DNA of 64,000 nucleotides. Source: Amia ocellicauda (lineage: Eukaryota; Chordata; Actinopteri; Amiiformes; Amiidae). Shown one piece after another: positions 42,963-55,459 of the stretch (the first letter of the stretch is position 1; every line of letters begins with the position of its first letter). The DNA lies in NCBI RefSeq assembly GCF_036373705.1, contig NW_027102661.1, positions 682,001 through 746,000 on the forward strand, in the 5' to 3' direction. Both the position numbers and the translations under genes were made by a program. The notes under the pieces are model-generated. The model saw only the letters and a program-made list of their open reading frames with translations, was not told the origin of the DNA and did not search any database.

Positions 42963-43428
42963 ATTTAAGATCAAGAATTTACCTGCAATGTACATAATCA
43001 ACACACACCCTAAAAATATGCCCGGAGAACATTGGCTGGCTATTTATCTAAGGGAAGACCACCGTGGTGAATTTTTTGATTCCTATGGAAACCCCCCGGA
43101 TTTCAGACCTTTCCCTCGGAAGATCAATAACTTTCTGCTCAACAACTGTCAAGAAACCATTTACAGCGGTCGTCAAGTACAAAGTCTTCAGACCTTCACT
43201 TGTGGTCAACACTGTGTGTTTTTCTTATATCATAGATCTAAAGGAAGGTCATACCCCGATATTATGGCCTTGTACAGTGAGGATTTAGGCCAAAATGATA
43301 AAAAAGTGGCAGAGTTTGTCAGGACACTGTGGACCCCCCCTTATAACACAATGACTTACGACCCTAGCCAGCCATGTATACAGATGGGGTGTTCTTGTGA
43401 GGATTTTAAAAGATGTCATGCGTGTTAA
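42871..43428 (+). CDS. Adenain-type cysteine protease (E3)
   Basis: 185 residues; His54, Asp70 and Cys115 in the same contexts as E1 (here EFFDSYGNPP). Confidence 0.87.
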   Translation: MNTRELNHIMNALASSRKLFQGVYACDQLPKFKIKNLPAMYIINTHPKNMPGEHWLAIYLREDHRGEFFDSYGNPPDFRPFPRKINNFLLNNCQETIYSGRQVQSLQTFTCGQHCVFFLYHRSKGRSYPDIMALYSEDLGQNDKKVAEFVRTLWTPPYNTMTYDPSQPCIQMGCSCEDFKRCHAC

Positions 43429-43536
43429 GGTGAAAAAATAATGAAAACAGCCTTTGAATCATTAGTTTTGTTTTTATTCAACACAATTCTTATACAAAGC
43501 AGGGGTTATGGTATAAATAAATGTACAACATTTGAA

Positions 43537-43560
43537 AAAAAAAAAAAAAAAAAAAAAAAA
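43537..43560 (+). repeat. A-tract between convergent genes (E3)
   Basis: Homopolymer of about 24 A downstream of an AATAAA, equivalent to 10537-10559. Confidence 0.6.
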
Positions 43561-43608
43561 TTGTTTGTCGGGTCATTATTTACAGGGGAGACAAATAAAA
43601 ACATGAGA

Positions 43609-44104
43609 TTAATAAGCTTCCCAACGATGGATAGATCCTGAGGATGGTCGCTCAGCACGGTCAGAGTAATGAGATATCGGAGTCAGATCAGGCTCCACCT
43701 CTTTACACAGATGGATTTTTTGTCGCGTTTCCTGGTTAGGAACTGTTGATTGGGGCATGTTCAGACAGGCCATCGCCTGTAGGAAAGCATTCCAGCCTAC
43801 AGGTCGGCGACTATCGGGTACCTTATTAGTGCTAGTGACACTCTTCAACAAATCAAACGTGTGAACCTTTGATCAGTTGTCCCTTAAAAACAAATTCACC
43901 CTGTTCATTCCAAGCCGTTACCCGCGGTTTCTGAACCATTTTGTGCAGGATATATTCTGCATGTCTTTTGCTTCTGGCCGGCATGTTTCTCAAAACATCC
44001 GTTACAACATCTCCCTCTGAACTCTCAACAGGTTCGGTCACCGCAACATCTTTATCAACCGAACCCCCCGCATCAGCCCCAGAACCATTTTCTTGAGAGG
44101 CCAT
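43609..44104 (-). pseudogene. Gene D (E3, broken)
   Basis: All blocks of the 165-residue protein at 10608-11105 are present; about one break. Confidence 0.55.
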
Positions 44105-44107
44105 GGT

Positions 44108-44332
44108 TAAAGTTAAAATGTATTGATCTTTTTCACCCTGTCTAACCAGACGGAGGTAGCGCTGTAACATGTTGGTATACAACTGGGCTTTGGAATACTG
44201 ATTTAAATCGGCCCTGGCCTGTATAGCTTTCATTTCAGAGTCCAGGTTGTTTTCGGCCATTTGTCTAATGGGCTCTGGCCCGACAACATTTTTTCTCAGT
44301 TTCTCAAGCTGCTCCTGAGGGATCAAAAACAT
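44108..44332 (-). pseudogene. Gene E (E3, broken)
   Basis: Coiled-coil segment from MFLIPQEQLEKL onward; differs from E1 at both ends. Confidence 0.5.
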
Positions 44333-44341
44333 ATTCCATTA

Positions 44342-44677
44342 TTAACCCACTCTGGAAGCTAGAAGACTGGTTAGGAAAGGCACGGCTATGCTCAACAGCG
44401 GTCCTATAAAACCCCCGGTTTGATTAATCTTCTTTCTTTTTCTTTTAATAGAATACTTCTTATTAGCGATGATCTTGATAACCGCTTTTTGTTTTTTGAG
44501 TTTAGAATGTTGAGAAGGGGTTAGGGGTATATTACCGCGTAAGATGTTAAAAGCTATTTCACACAGGGTCTCGATCAAATCCGAGGGGGCCCCTGCCAGC
44601 ACAGCTTTCCTATGGCGCGGGCTCCCCTCAAATAACATTTGCAAAAGTGGCAGATTTCTTTTAATCTGAACAGACAT
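44342..44677 (-). CDS. Gene F, basic protein with hydrophobic C-terminus (E3)
   Basis: 111 residues, open; one N-terminal substitution relative to E1. Confidence 0.6.
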   Translation of the reverse strand: MSVQIKRNLPLLQMLFEGSPRHRKAVLAGAPSDLIETLCEIAFNILRGNIPLTPSQHSKLKKQKAVIKIIANKKYSIKRKRKKINQTGGFIGPLLSIAVPFLTSLLASRVG

Positions 44678-44683
44678 TCTTAT

Positions 44684-45355
44684 TTATTTCCTTTTCTTTA
44701 GCACATACACTGCCGGCCAATCGGGCGGGCACAAACCTGTTCTGAGGCGAAAGTCTTCTGGGGTTTGTGCTTTTAAGTCCGCAATCAAGTACCCGTAGGG
44801 TTTTTTGGTGGCATCCTCAAATGCCTCCAAAAAGAACTTGGTCTGGTTAGGGTACATTTGACGAGCCAAGACGGTGACCTGTAGTTTATCTCTGGGGTTT
44901 TTAAAAAGAATTATATAATTGGCATATAAATTAATAGTGCGGCTTTTTTTACCTTGAAAAAATAGATTTTGAACTAAATAAATAATACTTAAATTCCTGT
45001 GATGAGTGTACTTTGTGAAAGCTTTTTCCACTTCACTGTTGTCACCGGCCTGCTCCATCAGGTCATCAAGGATCACTAGATTAGTTTGACCGGGCGGGAA
45101 CAAGTCATTATCACACAACGAGGCGGGGAGACCTTGCACAAATTACAGACTATATTTTTTCGAAGCCAAATCATCGTAGAGAGGTTGCCAGCAAGAGTAA
45201 CACCACACTATGTTGTCAAGAGCTTGGGACACGGTTGCGTCCACATCTTCTATGATGTTCTTTATAAGATAGCTCTTCCCCGAATTGGAGGGACCGGCTA
45301 TAATACAGGAGAAAGGGTGTTGAAGTCTGTTATCAAAACCACCACTAATATCCAT
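44684..45355 (-). pseudogene. Packaging ATPase (E3, broken)
   Basis: Walker A GPSNSGKS and Walker B LVILDD both readable. About one break. Confidence 0.8.
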
Positions 45356-48300
45356 AAGGCAGAGTGGTATAATCAGTCTTCAAGACTCTTTTATTGTACA
45401 CCACCCTGAACCGTTTGTTTAGTGATCTATTTTCCAACGTGTACCCCTTTTTATTGCGATAGATCTGATTTCCGGCTGTAATAATCTCACGAGGAGGCGC
45501 GTCTTTCTCGTTACATAACTTTCTACCAGGGTCGTCAGAGACTTGATGTTAATGAGCTTGTTGTTACAATGGTTCAGAGTGAAACCCTTAACTTTCATAC
45601 AGGTCTTACCCGCAGCCGTTCTGTATGCGTAAGTCTTAGGACCCCCTGAAACAACCTCCACTATGTGGTCCTGAGGATCTAGTTCGCTCGTTAACTCCCC
45701 AAGGTAGTCCCCGAGGGGAGGGACCCAATCCCCTGGCCTGGTGACAAAGATTACAGAGTCAGTATCATGATAGAGCGTGCTTTCCTGCAACTGATCCATT
45801 AAGTTGTACAGTTCAAGCCGGGCGTAAGCCGTGGTAAAAACCGCTATGAAAACATTAACGTTCCCCTGTTTGGTGGGGAAATCTTTAGGGGCCCTCCACT
45901 GGACCTGTGCCACGTGGTCATTTAAGAATTGAAAGTATGATACTGCATGTTGTTTGGAAAACATAAATTCTATGAACAGTTCAGGGGTTTTAATCAAGGT
46001 TGTGTTTAGATGGTAATTTCTTTCCCCAAACTTACCCCACAGACTGTTTAAAATCAGTTTGGACATTTGTCTCTTGGCGGGGTTTACAGTTATGTTCCCC
46101 GGCTCTAGACGGATCCCTTCCTTTTCAAAATATTGCTGAACGTATCGCTCTTTGGCCGCGGAGTCAACACACCATGAGGGATAGCCCGATGCCTCCTGTT
46201 TCCCTTTCAGATGGGTCATAATGTAATCAGCAAAAAGAGTATCAGATTTTTCAGAAAAATGCCAAACCTCATTCACCTTACCGACTCTGTAACCTTTCTC
46301 CACCGCCTTGTCAAGCTCAATGCTACACCAGACACCCGTCAGCGCTCTCTCTTCATCACTGTGCAGACAAGAGGTAGTTTGATTTTCAGTTTCCACACAC
46401 GTTCTACACAGAGGGAACATCAATTTTCCCGAACACCTGTAAGGCAACACGGGTAAGAACAGCTCGCGAGGAGGGTACATGGTGACTTTGATCAAACCAA
46501 AGTAATGTCCGATTTCGAGAAAGTCACGATAAACAATGGTTGGACGCCCCACCGGGTACATTTTGGTCTTGTTGACATAAGGGTACAGACTGGTGAAATC
46601 ATAGTAATCTACTCTCTCACCCTCCTTTACCTCATAATGTAAATAGAGGGCGTTTGTACGACCCCCAAATAACGCATCCCGGGGCTCTAGACGTTCAGGA
46701 AAGTCCAAGGTTTCCATAAACCGTTGTACCCCCGCTTCCTGTTGCTTCAGGGTCGTCCACTCGTGTTTCCAAATCACCAGCACGTTCAAACCATAGGTGT
46801 TTTTTAAAGTTTCAATTCGTTCCTGGAAATCATAGTACATATCACCGCAGAGTTTTTGTGTTACGGGGTTAAAGGTGTTTGGGTCGAAGCACTGAGGACA
46901 GCCATGGTAAATACAACCTGCAAACTCATAAGCGGTACGCCGCCCGGACACGTCGCTAAAACCGTCTAAGTCATAAGGCCCCATTTTGACTTCCCCATGA
47001 TTTAAATCATGTCTGATGAAGATGTTATCCCGGGCACTCAGGTATTCCAGCCACTGTATGGAGACAGTCGAAAAGTTCTTTTGTCTAGCACGATAGTTGT
47101 CAGAAGTGGTGACCGCTATAGTGTTTTTCTGCAAGAAATTGGACCGATACATTTTCATGCAGAGAGACGCTATGGTCACACTTTGCAAAGGGTCGAGACC
47201 CGATGTGTTGATAACCTCGGTGCGGAAACGCACACAGGCTTCTTTAAGGATCACCACATCATTTTTACAATAAGCGGCCATCTCTTCTCGGAAATCAAAA
47301 ACACCTCCCTTAACCGTATTGTACCATTTAAAGAATTCCTCCCTCTCATGAGACATCATAGTATCAACCCCATAATAAGAGGCGGGCGGGTAGGACCCTC
47401 GATAATTTTGAGTGTCCTTAGTATTAAAAAAATGGCAGAACCAACCTTTCTTCTGAGCCTCAAAACCCAGAGCCTTAGGCAAAGCGCTCAATTTCATGGG
47501 GAGGAAATTTAACGAGTCTATGTAACGTTAGTTGAAAGCTTCGTCGGTGAAACACATGATCTTGCTACCCTGAGCTATTATTTTTGGGGTCACCCCATTT
47601 TCCACCAGATACTTCATCAAAATGTAAGAATCATAACCCTTAGCATTGTGGGCAATAAATGTGTAATTGAGGTATTTTGGACCGCGATACCGCGTAAAGA
47701 AATCCCTGACACAACTCTCACCGCTAGCTGACCACTCACGATCCAACATGTCAATACAGTGTATATAATTAGCAACGTGGACCCCGTTTTCTTGCCGGCA
47801 TTCAAAATCAAAAAAGACATACCGGTTGTGCGGCGGCTCCTTTTTAACCGGCTGAATAAAGCACTGGTGTTCGGACCCCGGGGTTAAATCAGCATTACAG
47901 ATCCTGCATCTCGGCTCCAGACATTTGTGTGGTTTAACCTCATGAAAACGGTACTGGAGGCAACACTGCGGGCAATATTTAGTTTGATCACAATAACTCC
48001 GTTTTTTAACACACTCAGCAGCGGCCCTCTGTACCTTATGCTCGGAAAAACAGAACGCTGAGAGACAAATCCTTAAGCAATCTTTAGTTCGGATGGTAGG
48101 GGCCAAACCCTTATGACATTGCGGATTGAAACAGACGTTACAGTAACCGTCACAGCGGTGCTTAAGCTTATCATTGAAGGCCTTATAACACCAATGACAA
48201 ACATACGAACAACCCAAAAAAGCCGTCAAACTCTTTATTCCAAAGTAATGACTATCACTTAGGAAGAGAAACAGTGTCTGTGTATGGGTTTCAGGATGTA

Positions 48301-49572
48301 TCTGAAATTTCACAAATACTTCCTTTACCTCACAACGGTACCACAAAACAGTTTTTAAAGACAACAACTCCTCAAACTTGGTGATGTCTGAAAAGGCAAC
48401 CATCTGTTGAGAGTTTAAGCCGGCCCTCTGATGAAGCATTAAAGCCTCTTGCAGAGCTTGGGGTTCAGGCATGTCGGGGGTGAGTAGTTTTATTAAACTG
48501 TAAGCAAAACAGAGCTTATTGTCCCCACTGGAACTCACCACTAATTGCCTGAGCTTGGTCCTAATTATGTCGTTCTTCAAGCATTTCGACAGTCTTCTAA
48601 GCGCCCCACCCTCAGGGTTACGAACCACATTCATTACCAGAGACAGACTTTCATCAGCTAAGATGGCTGCGTTACTTTGCAATAACGCTTCGATTTTAGC
48701 CAGACATCTAAATTATCTCCACTCAGCATTACAGATAGGTTGCTAAACAAATCATCCCCTCTGAGTTCTAACTGTACAACATCTCGAGGTCTGACCCTTT
48801 CAGCAACCTGTTCAAGCATTTTCTGCAAGGCCTCGTGTATGTTGACAAATATTTCTGCATAATTGTCACAATTTAAAAGTTCTGCAAAATTAAAACGCTG
48901 AATCATTTCAAAATTGTTATAGGCCGGTCTATCTATAATCACGGGATCACTGGTACTCTTGGACACATCATCATTTTGAACAAAGCCTTCACCCCCTACA
49001 TTCTCACAGAGCATGTCCTCCACAGCCTTATCAGTCTCAGAACCCTCCACATTCCGAACACCCCCACTGCTGACATCTACAAAACCCCCTTTTTGAGGAG
49101 GCTCATTTAAAGCCTGTAAAAGTCCTTCAAAGATATCCAACCGGTTAATGTCAAGACCCTCCTCTATAGTGATGGCTGCTTCTGCCGCCATCCTGTGTTC
49201 TAATTGTCTCAAATCATTTATAATAGGGGCAGAATTTGGTCGGGGTAGCTCCTCCAAAGCCTCCACCATTTCAAACAAATCGGGGTGAACTAGGGGGTGA
49301 ACCTCTATAAGCGCTACCGGTGGGAGGTGGTTATTTAGATCATTGACCATCTGTAACAGGTCGGGGTTCACCGGTAAGTCTGTTAATTCACATTCTATCG
49401 GTGGTAATTGGGGGTTATTTAAATCATTTATCATTTGTAATAGTTCCAGGTTCATTGGGACATCAGAGGAGTTCACAACAGGGCCGGGGATGTTCTCTCG
49501 GGAAGGTCTTTTTGGGGCCCTAGCTTGTTCATAATCCTTTAGTTTGTGAGTTCTTTTACCAAGTCAGGACAT
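45344..49572 (-). pseudogene. Protein-primed PolB (E3, broken)
   Basis: The clearest exonuclease region in the window: the Exo I motif reads FFDFECRQ. Exo III-like AAYCKNDVV and polymerase motifs A, B and C are visible, as is the Cys/His-rich block upstream. About four breaks, most shared with E1. Confidence 0.85.
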
Positions 49573-49638
49573 TTTTTAATTTATTTTTTATTTTTCCAAC
49601 AACCCACAATAGTAAGGCGTTTTGTGTCTATTAAAACA

Positions 49639-51680
49639 TTAAATACGGTACAATTCGTTAGTAAGGGTATTAATAAGGGTGTTTTGGCTCTCTATCACCA
49701 GGTTTTGCCCCAGTAACACAAGTCTTTGATTTTGTAACAAAGTATGTAGCAACTCATGCCGACCTTCAGGAAGTAGCTCCGGGGGCTGGTGGCCTGGCTC
49801 AGCTTCAAAGGATGGTCGCTCCGGTAAATCTCGGTCGAAGGAGGCAGGGAGCGAGCGTATACTCATGGACGGAGACCAAGAAGGCCTTTGCGGTGACACC
49901 CTGGACAAGCGCGGGGTACTGTTCCGCGTTTCTGTAGCCAAGAAACGGGTCTGGGGGAACGATGTTGAAACCAGGCCGTCGTTGGGTGGTGTGTCAGCCC
50001 TGACTGACGGCGACCCATGAGGTTGTTGGATGCCTGTATTTGTTCCGCCCGACAATGCGGCGGGCTGAATCTGGGGTGTTGAATTACCCCCAGAAGGCTG
50101 TGGCCTGAGTAGATGTTGGGGGGTCTCCAAGACCACCGTGGGGGATCCTCTCGGTGATCTCACCGGGGAAGATGTTTGATCCCACTTAGACGGGGTAATT
50201 GTCCTCAATAGCTCATCCACAGAATGACTATCCCAAGAGTCTTGGGAAGAATAAAAATATACATTACATTTACATCTTTAAACGGCGACAGAAATCAAAC
50301 TTAAAACAACATGTCCAGGACATTCAAAAGCTTTAGCTTTTTTAGACCTTTGAAAATAGCCTTAGACATTCACTACAACGCCTTATTATTTACAGACAAT
50401 ATATTTATTAGGACTTGATAATAAATGTAAAACAGAGAAGCAGCTGTAAATAAACTGTTTCTTAAATGTTTCTTTAAAAACTGTAATATTGTTAATAAAA
50501 CACACACACACACAACAACATTTCATTTTTAAACGAACCTTCCAAGTGTAAACGCTTCCTGATCCCGGGACTTCCTGTTTCACAAACGTTTTCACGATCT
50601 GTTTAAATATTAAATACAATGAACACCTTCAAGCCTTTTCCTACAACCACTTTAAAACAGAAGTATAATAGCGGGAGATAAGCCAAACAACTTACTAAAC
50701 CCTTTCAGACGGCTTTACTTCCTAACCAGACGGTACGGCAATCGGTCATTTCTAAACACGTTCCCCAGAAACAAGCCTAGACCTGTCCGGACTTCTAAAG
50801 ATCTTTCCCAGAACCCCCCGCCCTACAGGAAACGGTCACCCATCGCTTAAATATTAGCCCTCAACGGGCAAACAAAGCCCTTTTAAAAACATTAAAGTTT
50901 GAAAGATCTTACTTACCTCCACAGAATAATCGTTTCTTATGTTTTTCGGCTGGTTTAGCTTTTTGCACCGCTGTGAAGGTAAGAGACATGTTTAACCTTT
51001 AACCACACCGCTTTATAAAAAGCTTTAACCTCTTACAGGCTGCAGATATATACTCACAGCTATCAGATACCGGGGCTGATGGCCTTTCAGATTCTTGAAA
51101 GGTTACTGTTCTCGTAGGTAAAACGAAACAAGCCCTCGATGTGGAAGGCCTTTCGTTGTCTCGAACCACGTTTCTTAATACTGTTAGACAGGATAATTTT
51201 TTTAAATTAACAAAACTGGACTCAAACATCTTACAGAAACGTTATACAAACAAACAGGGGTTTAGTTCTTACCCGGTCGGCAGACAGCCTGTCTAGGGAC
51301 AACCACTTCTCTTGGTCGATCCTCGGAGACATTAATCACAGGCCTTTCGATAGTATCTGTGTAATTAAAGAGACCGGCATTAATATATATTAAAACGTTT
51401 TCATAACTCTAATGAGCCTCTTCAAAACCACACACACCCATACATAAGAACCCATGAGCACAAACACAAAAATCTTACCGTCGTTGTTCCAGATTATCTC
51501 CTCAGCGTTGGGAAATAACTGCTGTTGACTGGCTGAAAAATAATTTTACAGAACTTAAAACAGATGTTATAGCCTTATTTACAATACATGCACACAACAC
51601 GCTCTGAGTCAATGAAAATAATCTGAAGACTTGCCTAAAAACTCGTTTAAATCGAAGTCGCTGATGTTGTTTCCGGACAT
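49639..51680 (-). CDS. Six-exon right-arm gene (E3)
   Basis: Exons at 51635-51680, 51479-51532, 51273-51356, 51058-51180, 50917-50970 and 49639-50240. All splice dinucleotides and intron phases are kept despite substitutions around them. AATAAA (minus) at 49580-49585. Confidence 0.66.
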
Positions 51681-51810
51681 TGTTGATCTTTAGTCTTAAA
51701 TCGAAAGGTCAGTATGAGTCTGTCGAGCTGAAGACCAGACCTTCATACTTATACTGATGGCCACATGCCGGATCTGCTTGTAAGGCATTGTTCTGGTCTG
51801 GCCTTTGTGC

Positions 51811-51960
51811 CGCCCTGTTACCAATTAACATATCAAAACCAACCAATAAAATGACACTGCATCAAATTTCAAATAGAAACCAAGATGGAGATGATCTCTC
51901 TCCTCTCTACTCTAAACTTTTATTAGAACCTTTTGGTCTCTCAAAAAAACATTTTTAAGC
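51811..51960. other. 150 bp insertion unique to E3
   Basis: E0, E1 and E2 read GGCCTTTGTGCATCAAGACC without interruption; here 150 bp intervene after GTGC. The inserted DNA is AT-rich with CCAAT-type strings and a pyrimidine run (CTCTCTCCTCTCTACTC). No inverted ends or poly-A tail are obvious, so its class is unknown. It lies between the TATA box and the first exon of the six-exon gene. Confidence 0.8.
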
Positions 51961-52001
51961 ATCAAGACCTATAGTCAACAACCACTAAGAATATTTCAGG
52001 C

Positions 52002-52008
52002 CTTTATA
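52002..52008 (-). promoter_or_regulatory. TATA box of the six-exon gene (E3)
   Basis: TATAAAG on the minus strand, kept in place but moved away from exon 1 by the 150 bp insertion. Confidence 0.45.
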
Positions 52009-52942
52009 AGCGCTAAAAAACAACCTGAGCCAAGAAAATAACTATAAAGATCTAAAATAACTAGCGCTTTTACAGTGATTTTTTTTTTTTTTAATAGCGA
52101 TGCTTTGTTTGGTAATAAACAAGTCACAAACTACTCAGAACAGCGTTTATCCCCGCAAAAGAGATATTTGGGTTTATTTTACAAAGCTTATAAATTATAT
52201 AGGTTAAAAGTATTCTGAATGTTTTGATACCACACGCCATACCTACTGTTGTCTGAGCCCACACCCGCCCCCCATGGTGTGAGTGATTTAGCCTTGAGTG
52301 TTGTGATCTATTTAGCATTGAGTGATCAGTTGTTTTTATTTTTTAAACGATTCCTTATCATCAGGGATTGAGACTGCTAAAATACCTTAAAAGCATATCC
52401 TTATCTTAAGTCTAACTCTTATGAGCTTTAAGACCCTAGATTGTATTTAAGTAAAACGACTGAACACATTATGTGAGAGATAAAATATAACCACAGCTTT
52501 TTTTTTTTTTTTTTACAAACACAATTAACCTATACACACAAACACCCACACACACACCCTCTTTTTTAATTTTATTTTTAATTAAATTTGAGGGGAGAGA
52601 CAGAGCCAGATACAGTGTGGATAACATAAGTACCCTATGCAAAACAGGCATTGTTAGGACCTGGGATCATAACAGACAACAGAACTTGTTGATCTTATAA
52701 AATGATTGGGCGAGAGAGAGAGAGAGACAGACAGAGACAGTGTGAATATGATAAACGCACTATTCAAAACTGGCATTGTTAAGACCTGGGACCATTACAG
52801 ACAACAGAACTTGTTGATCTTATAACGGTTTAGATTTACTAAACCATTACATGTATATTTAAAAAAGACCCCCAACCACTACAGGAAGAGCCGACCCATT
52901 CACACTCTACAGTTGACCAACAAGAACAACAAGAACAACAGG
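52009..52942. other. Noncoding right arm of E3
   Basis: Same content as the E0 arm, with the tandem duplication at 52597-52825. No gene seen. Confidence 0.6.
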
Positions 52943-53127
52943 TTATGGGCGGCCTTGTTGTTCAGGGTTTTATGGGTGTACACTTTCTGACGGATATGAC
53001 GTAGGAATAATTAAGGAAATAACTCTACCTAGAATCACGCCCCCCAATTATGACGTAGGAATATTAATAAGCTTAGGGCATACGTCATAACAAAATAGGC
53101 CGCACCCAAAAAACCCAACTATCTACT
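52943..53127 (-). repeat. Right terminal inverted repeat, E3
   Basis: Inverse of 37064-37248, about six differences over 185 bp by eye. cataag follows at 53128-53133. Confidence 0.88.
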
Positions 53128-53358
53128 CATAAGAGTAACAGCAATGTCGCCGATCCTGCTACGGTCGTATTGTCACAGCAACAACATGTATCGATTTTAA
53201 AAGTGTCAGTTCCTGCGCCTCGCAAAGCTACCCTTCTGCGATCGTTTGTTCTCAAGGTCGGGATTACTTGCCACTCCGAGGAAGAGAAAACAACGGCCAG
53301 CCTTGGGGCAGAGAGATGGGGACGGGTAACACGGCACTGGCACGCGTGCACCGTGGGT

Positions 53359-53431
53359 TGTTTCCGCCCGGTTTTGAACCGGGGACCTTTCGCGTGTGAG
53401 GCAAACATCATAGCCACTACACTACGGAAAC
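53359..53431 (-). tRNA. tRNA-Val (CAC), possibly weakened
   Basis: Anticodon loop CTCACAC and acceptor stem intact. The T loop reads TTCAAAA and the D stem has a mismatch (TGAT in place of TCAC), so activity is uncertain. Confidence 0.7.
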
Positions 53432-53973
53432 CAACCCGTCCTGGCGTTTCGAATGGCTCCCATCGAAGCCGGCTGGTAAAACGCACACAGGCGTTTCCCG
53501 TGGGCCAGCCTGTGAGATAAAGGTTTCTATTTTCACTGACCTATTTTGCATTGCTCAAGGGCACATCAGGACACTTTGGAAACTCTTTCAAAGGAAGAAC
53601 GCCCTGAGCTATGACAAGACTTACACTTACCCCAACAAGGTGATGCTCAATGGCTTGTTCAAACAGCTGCTGCTTGTCTTGTGCCACCATCAGACAATCA
53701 CAGAGCTATTGTGCCTTCTACACCTTACGGTAGCTTTACTTTAACAATAATAATGACGGCGACCACGACGACAACAAGAACAACAACAACAACAATAACA
53801 TCATCATCAGATTTTAATTAAAAGTGGCTACACCAGCGTTTACAATTTCAACCTGTCGACGGACGGACGCTCTGAGTCCACCAATTTCGGGAACTCCAAT
53901 GAAGAAAAGCCACCTACCGCCTCCGGGGAACCACGAGGGTAAGCAGGACGAAAAGGGCCGGCCCACAGCAGGC

Positions 53974-54046
53974 TCTTTCCGCCCGGTTTCAAACCGGGGA
54001 CCTTTCGTGCGTTAGGCGAACGTGATAACCGCTACACTTCGGAAAC
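53974..54046 (-). pseudogene. Degenerate tRNA-Val (AAC)
   Basis: Aligns end to end with the AAC genes, but the first acceptor pair is G-G, the last anticodon-stem pair is C-A, and the T loop reads TTTGAAA, altering the B box. Probably a tRNA pseudogene of the host array. Confidence 0.75.
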
Positions 54047-54607
54047 TGACACCGTCACCTCTTGCTTAGAACGGTTACCGTTGGAGACTGCTGGTAAAAC
54101 CGACCCGTCCTGGCGTTTCGAATGGCTCCCATCGAAGCAGGCTGGTAAAACGCGCACAGGCGTTTCCCGTGGGCCAGCCTGTGAGATAAAGGTTTCTATT
54201 TTCACTGACCTTTTTTGCATTGCTCAAGGGCACATCAGGACACTTTGGAAACTCTTTCAAAGGCAGGACGCCCTGCGCTCAGACAGTGCCTGCACTTATA
54301 CCAACAAGGTGATGCTGAATGGCTTGTTCAAACGGCTGGTGGTCTTCCGTCACCACCAGACTATCAGAGCTATACTGCGCCTTCAACTACATAAGAGTAA
54401 CAGCAATGTCGCCGATCCTGCTACGGTCGTATTGTAACAGCAACAACATGTATCGATTTTAAAAGTGTCAGTTCCAGCGCCTCGCAAAGCTACCCTTCTG
54501 CGATCGTTTGTTCTCAAGGTCAGGATTTCTTGCCACTCCGAGCAAGAGAAAACGACGGCCAGCTTCGGGGACGGGTAACAAAGCACTGGCACGCGTCCAC
54601 TGCGGGT

Positions 54608-54680
54608 TGTTTCCGCCCGGTTTCGAACCGGGGACCTTTCGCGTGTGAGACGAACGTGATAGCCACTACACTACGGAAAC
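54608..54680 (-). tRNA. tRNA-Val (CAC)
   Basis: Full cloverleaf; one anticodon-stem pair is U-G. B box GGTTCGAAACC intact. Confidence 0.9.
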
Positions 54681-55156
54681 CGACCCGTCCTGGCGTTTCG
54701 AATGGCTCCCATCGAAGCAGGCTGGTAAAACGCGCACAGACGTTTCCCGTGGGCCAGCCTGTGAGATAAAGGTTTCTATTTGCACTGACCTATTTTGCAT
54801 TGCTCAAGGGCACATCAGGACACTTTGGAAACTCTTTCAAAGGAAGAACGCCCTGAGCTATGACAAGACTTACACTTACCCCAACAAGGTGATGCTCAAT
54901 GGCTTGTTCAAACAGTTGCTGCTCGTCTTGTGCCACCATCAGACAATCACAGAGCTATTGTGCCTTCTACACCTTACGGTAGCAACAAATCTAACTACTG
55001 CTTTACTTTAACAATAATAATGACGGCGACTACGACGACAACAAGAACAACAAGAACAACAACAACAACAACAACATCATCATCATCATCATCATCAGAT
55101 TTTAATTAAAAGACCACCAGACTATCAGAGCTATACTGCGCCTTCAACTACATAAG

Positions 55157-55341
55157 AGTAGATAGTAAGGTTTTTTGGGCGCGGCCTATTTTGTTATGAC
55201 GTATGCCCTAAGCTTATTAATATTCCTACGTCATAATTGGGGGGCGTGATTTTAGGTAGAGTTATTTCCTTAATTATTCCTACGTCATATCCGTCAGAAA
55301 GTGTACACCCATAAAACCCTGAACATCAAGGCCACCCATAA
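55157..55341 (+). repeat. Left terminal inverted repeat, E4
   Basis: 185 bp, starts AGTAGATAG; three TACGTC/TGACGT-type sites. Confidence 0.87.
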
Positions 55342-55385
55342 ATACCCCCACCCCTCTGAAGGCAACGCCCCGAAACTCTCCTCTC

Positions 55386-55393
55386 TATTTAAG
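55386..55393 (+). promoter_or_regulatory. TATA-like box of gene A (E4)
   Basis: TATTTAAG, 67 bases before the ATG at 55460. Confidence 0.45.
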
Positions 55394-55459
55394 AACCCGC
55401 GCTGCTTTTAGGCAATACCTCTTTAATTCTCAGCATCAGAAACATCCCGCTTCTTCAAC

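Larger units (their letters stand above)
37064..53127. mobile_element. Polinton/Maverick copy E3, full length with both terminal repeats, broken
   Basis: 16,064 bp, the usual size for the class. Begins AGTAGATAG and ends CTATCTACT, flanked by cataag on both sides (37058-37063 and 53128-53133). All gene parts are present. Broken, roughly ten to twelve breaks spread over gene A, penton, pX-like, genes D and E, ATPase and PolB. The two terminal repeats differ at about six of 185 positions by eye. If they were identical at insertion, the insertion is old relative to the array amplification. It also carries a 150 bp insertion of other DNA (51811-51960). Confidence 0.88.
53128..55156. other. Host spacer S4: tRNA-Val repeat array
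   Basis: About 2.0 kb, the most diverged spacer. Order is tRNA CAC, degenerate AAC, CAC. An unoccupied insertion site lies at 54390-54395. Microsatellites lie near 53745-53815 and 55010-55100. It ends with cataag (55151-55156) directly before E4. Confidence 0.8.
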
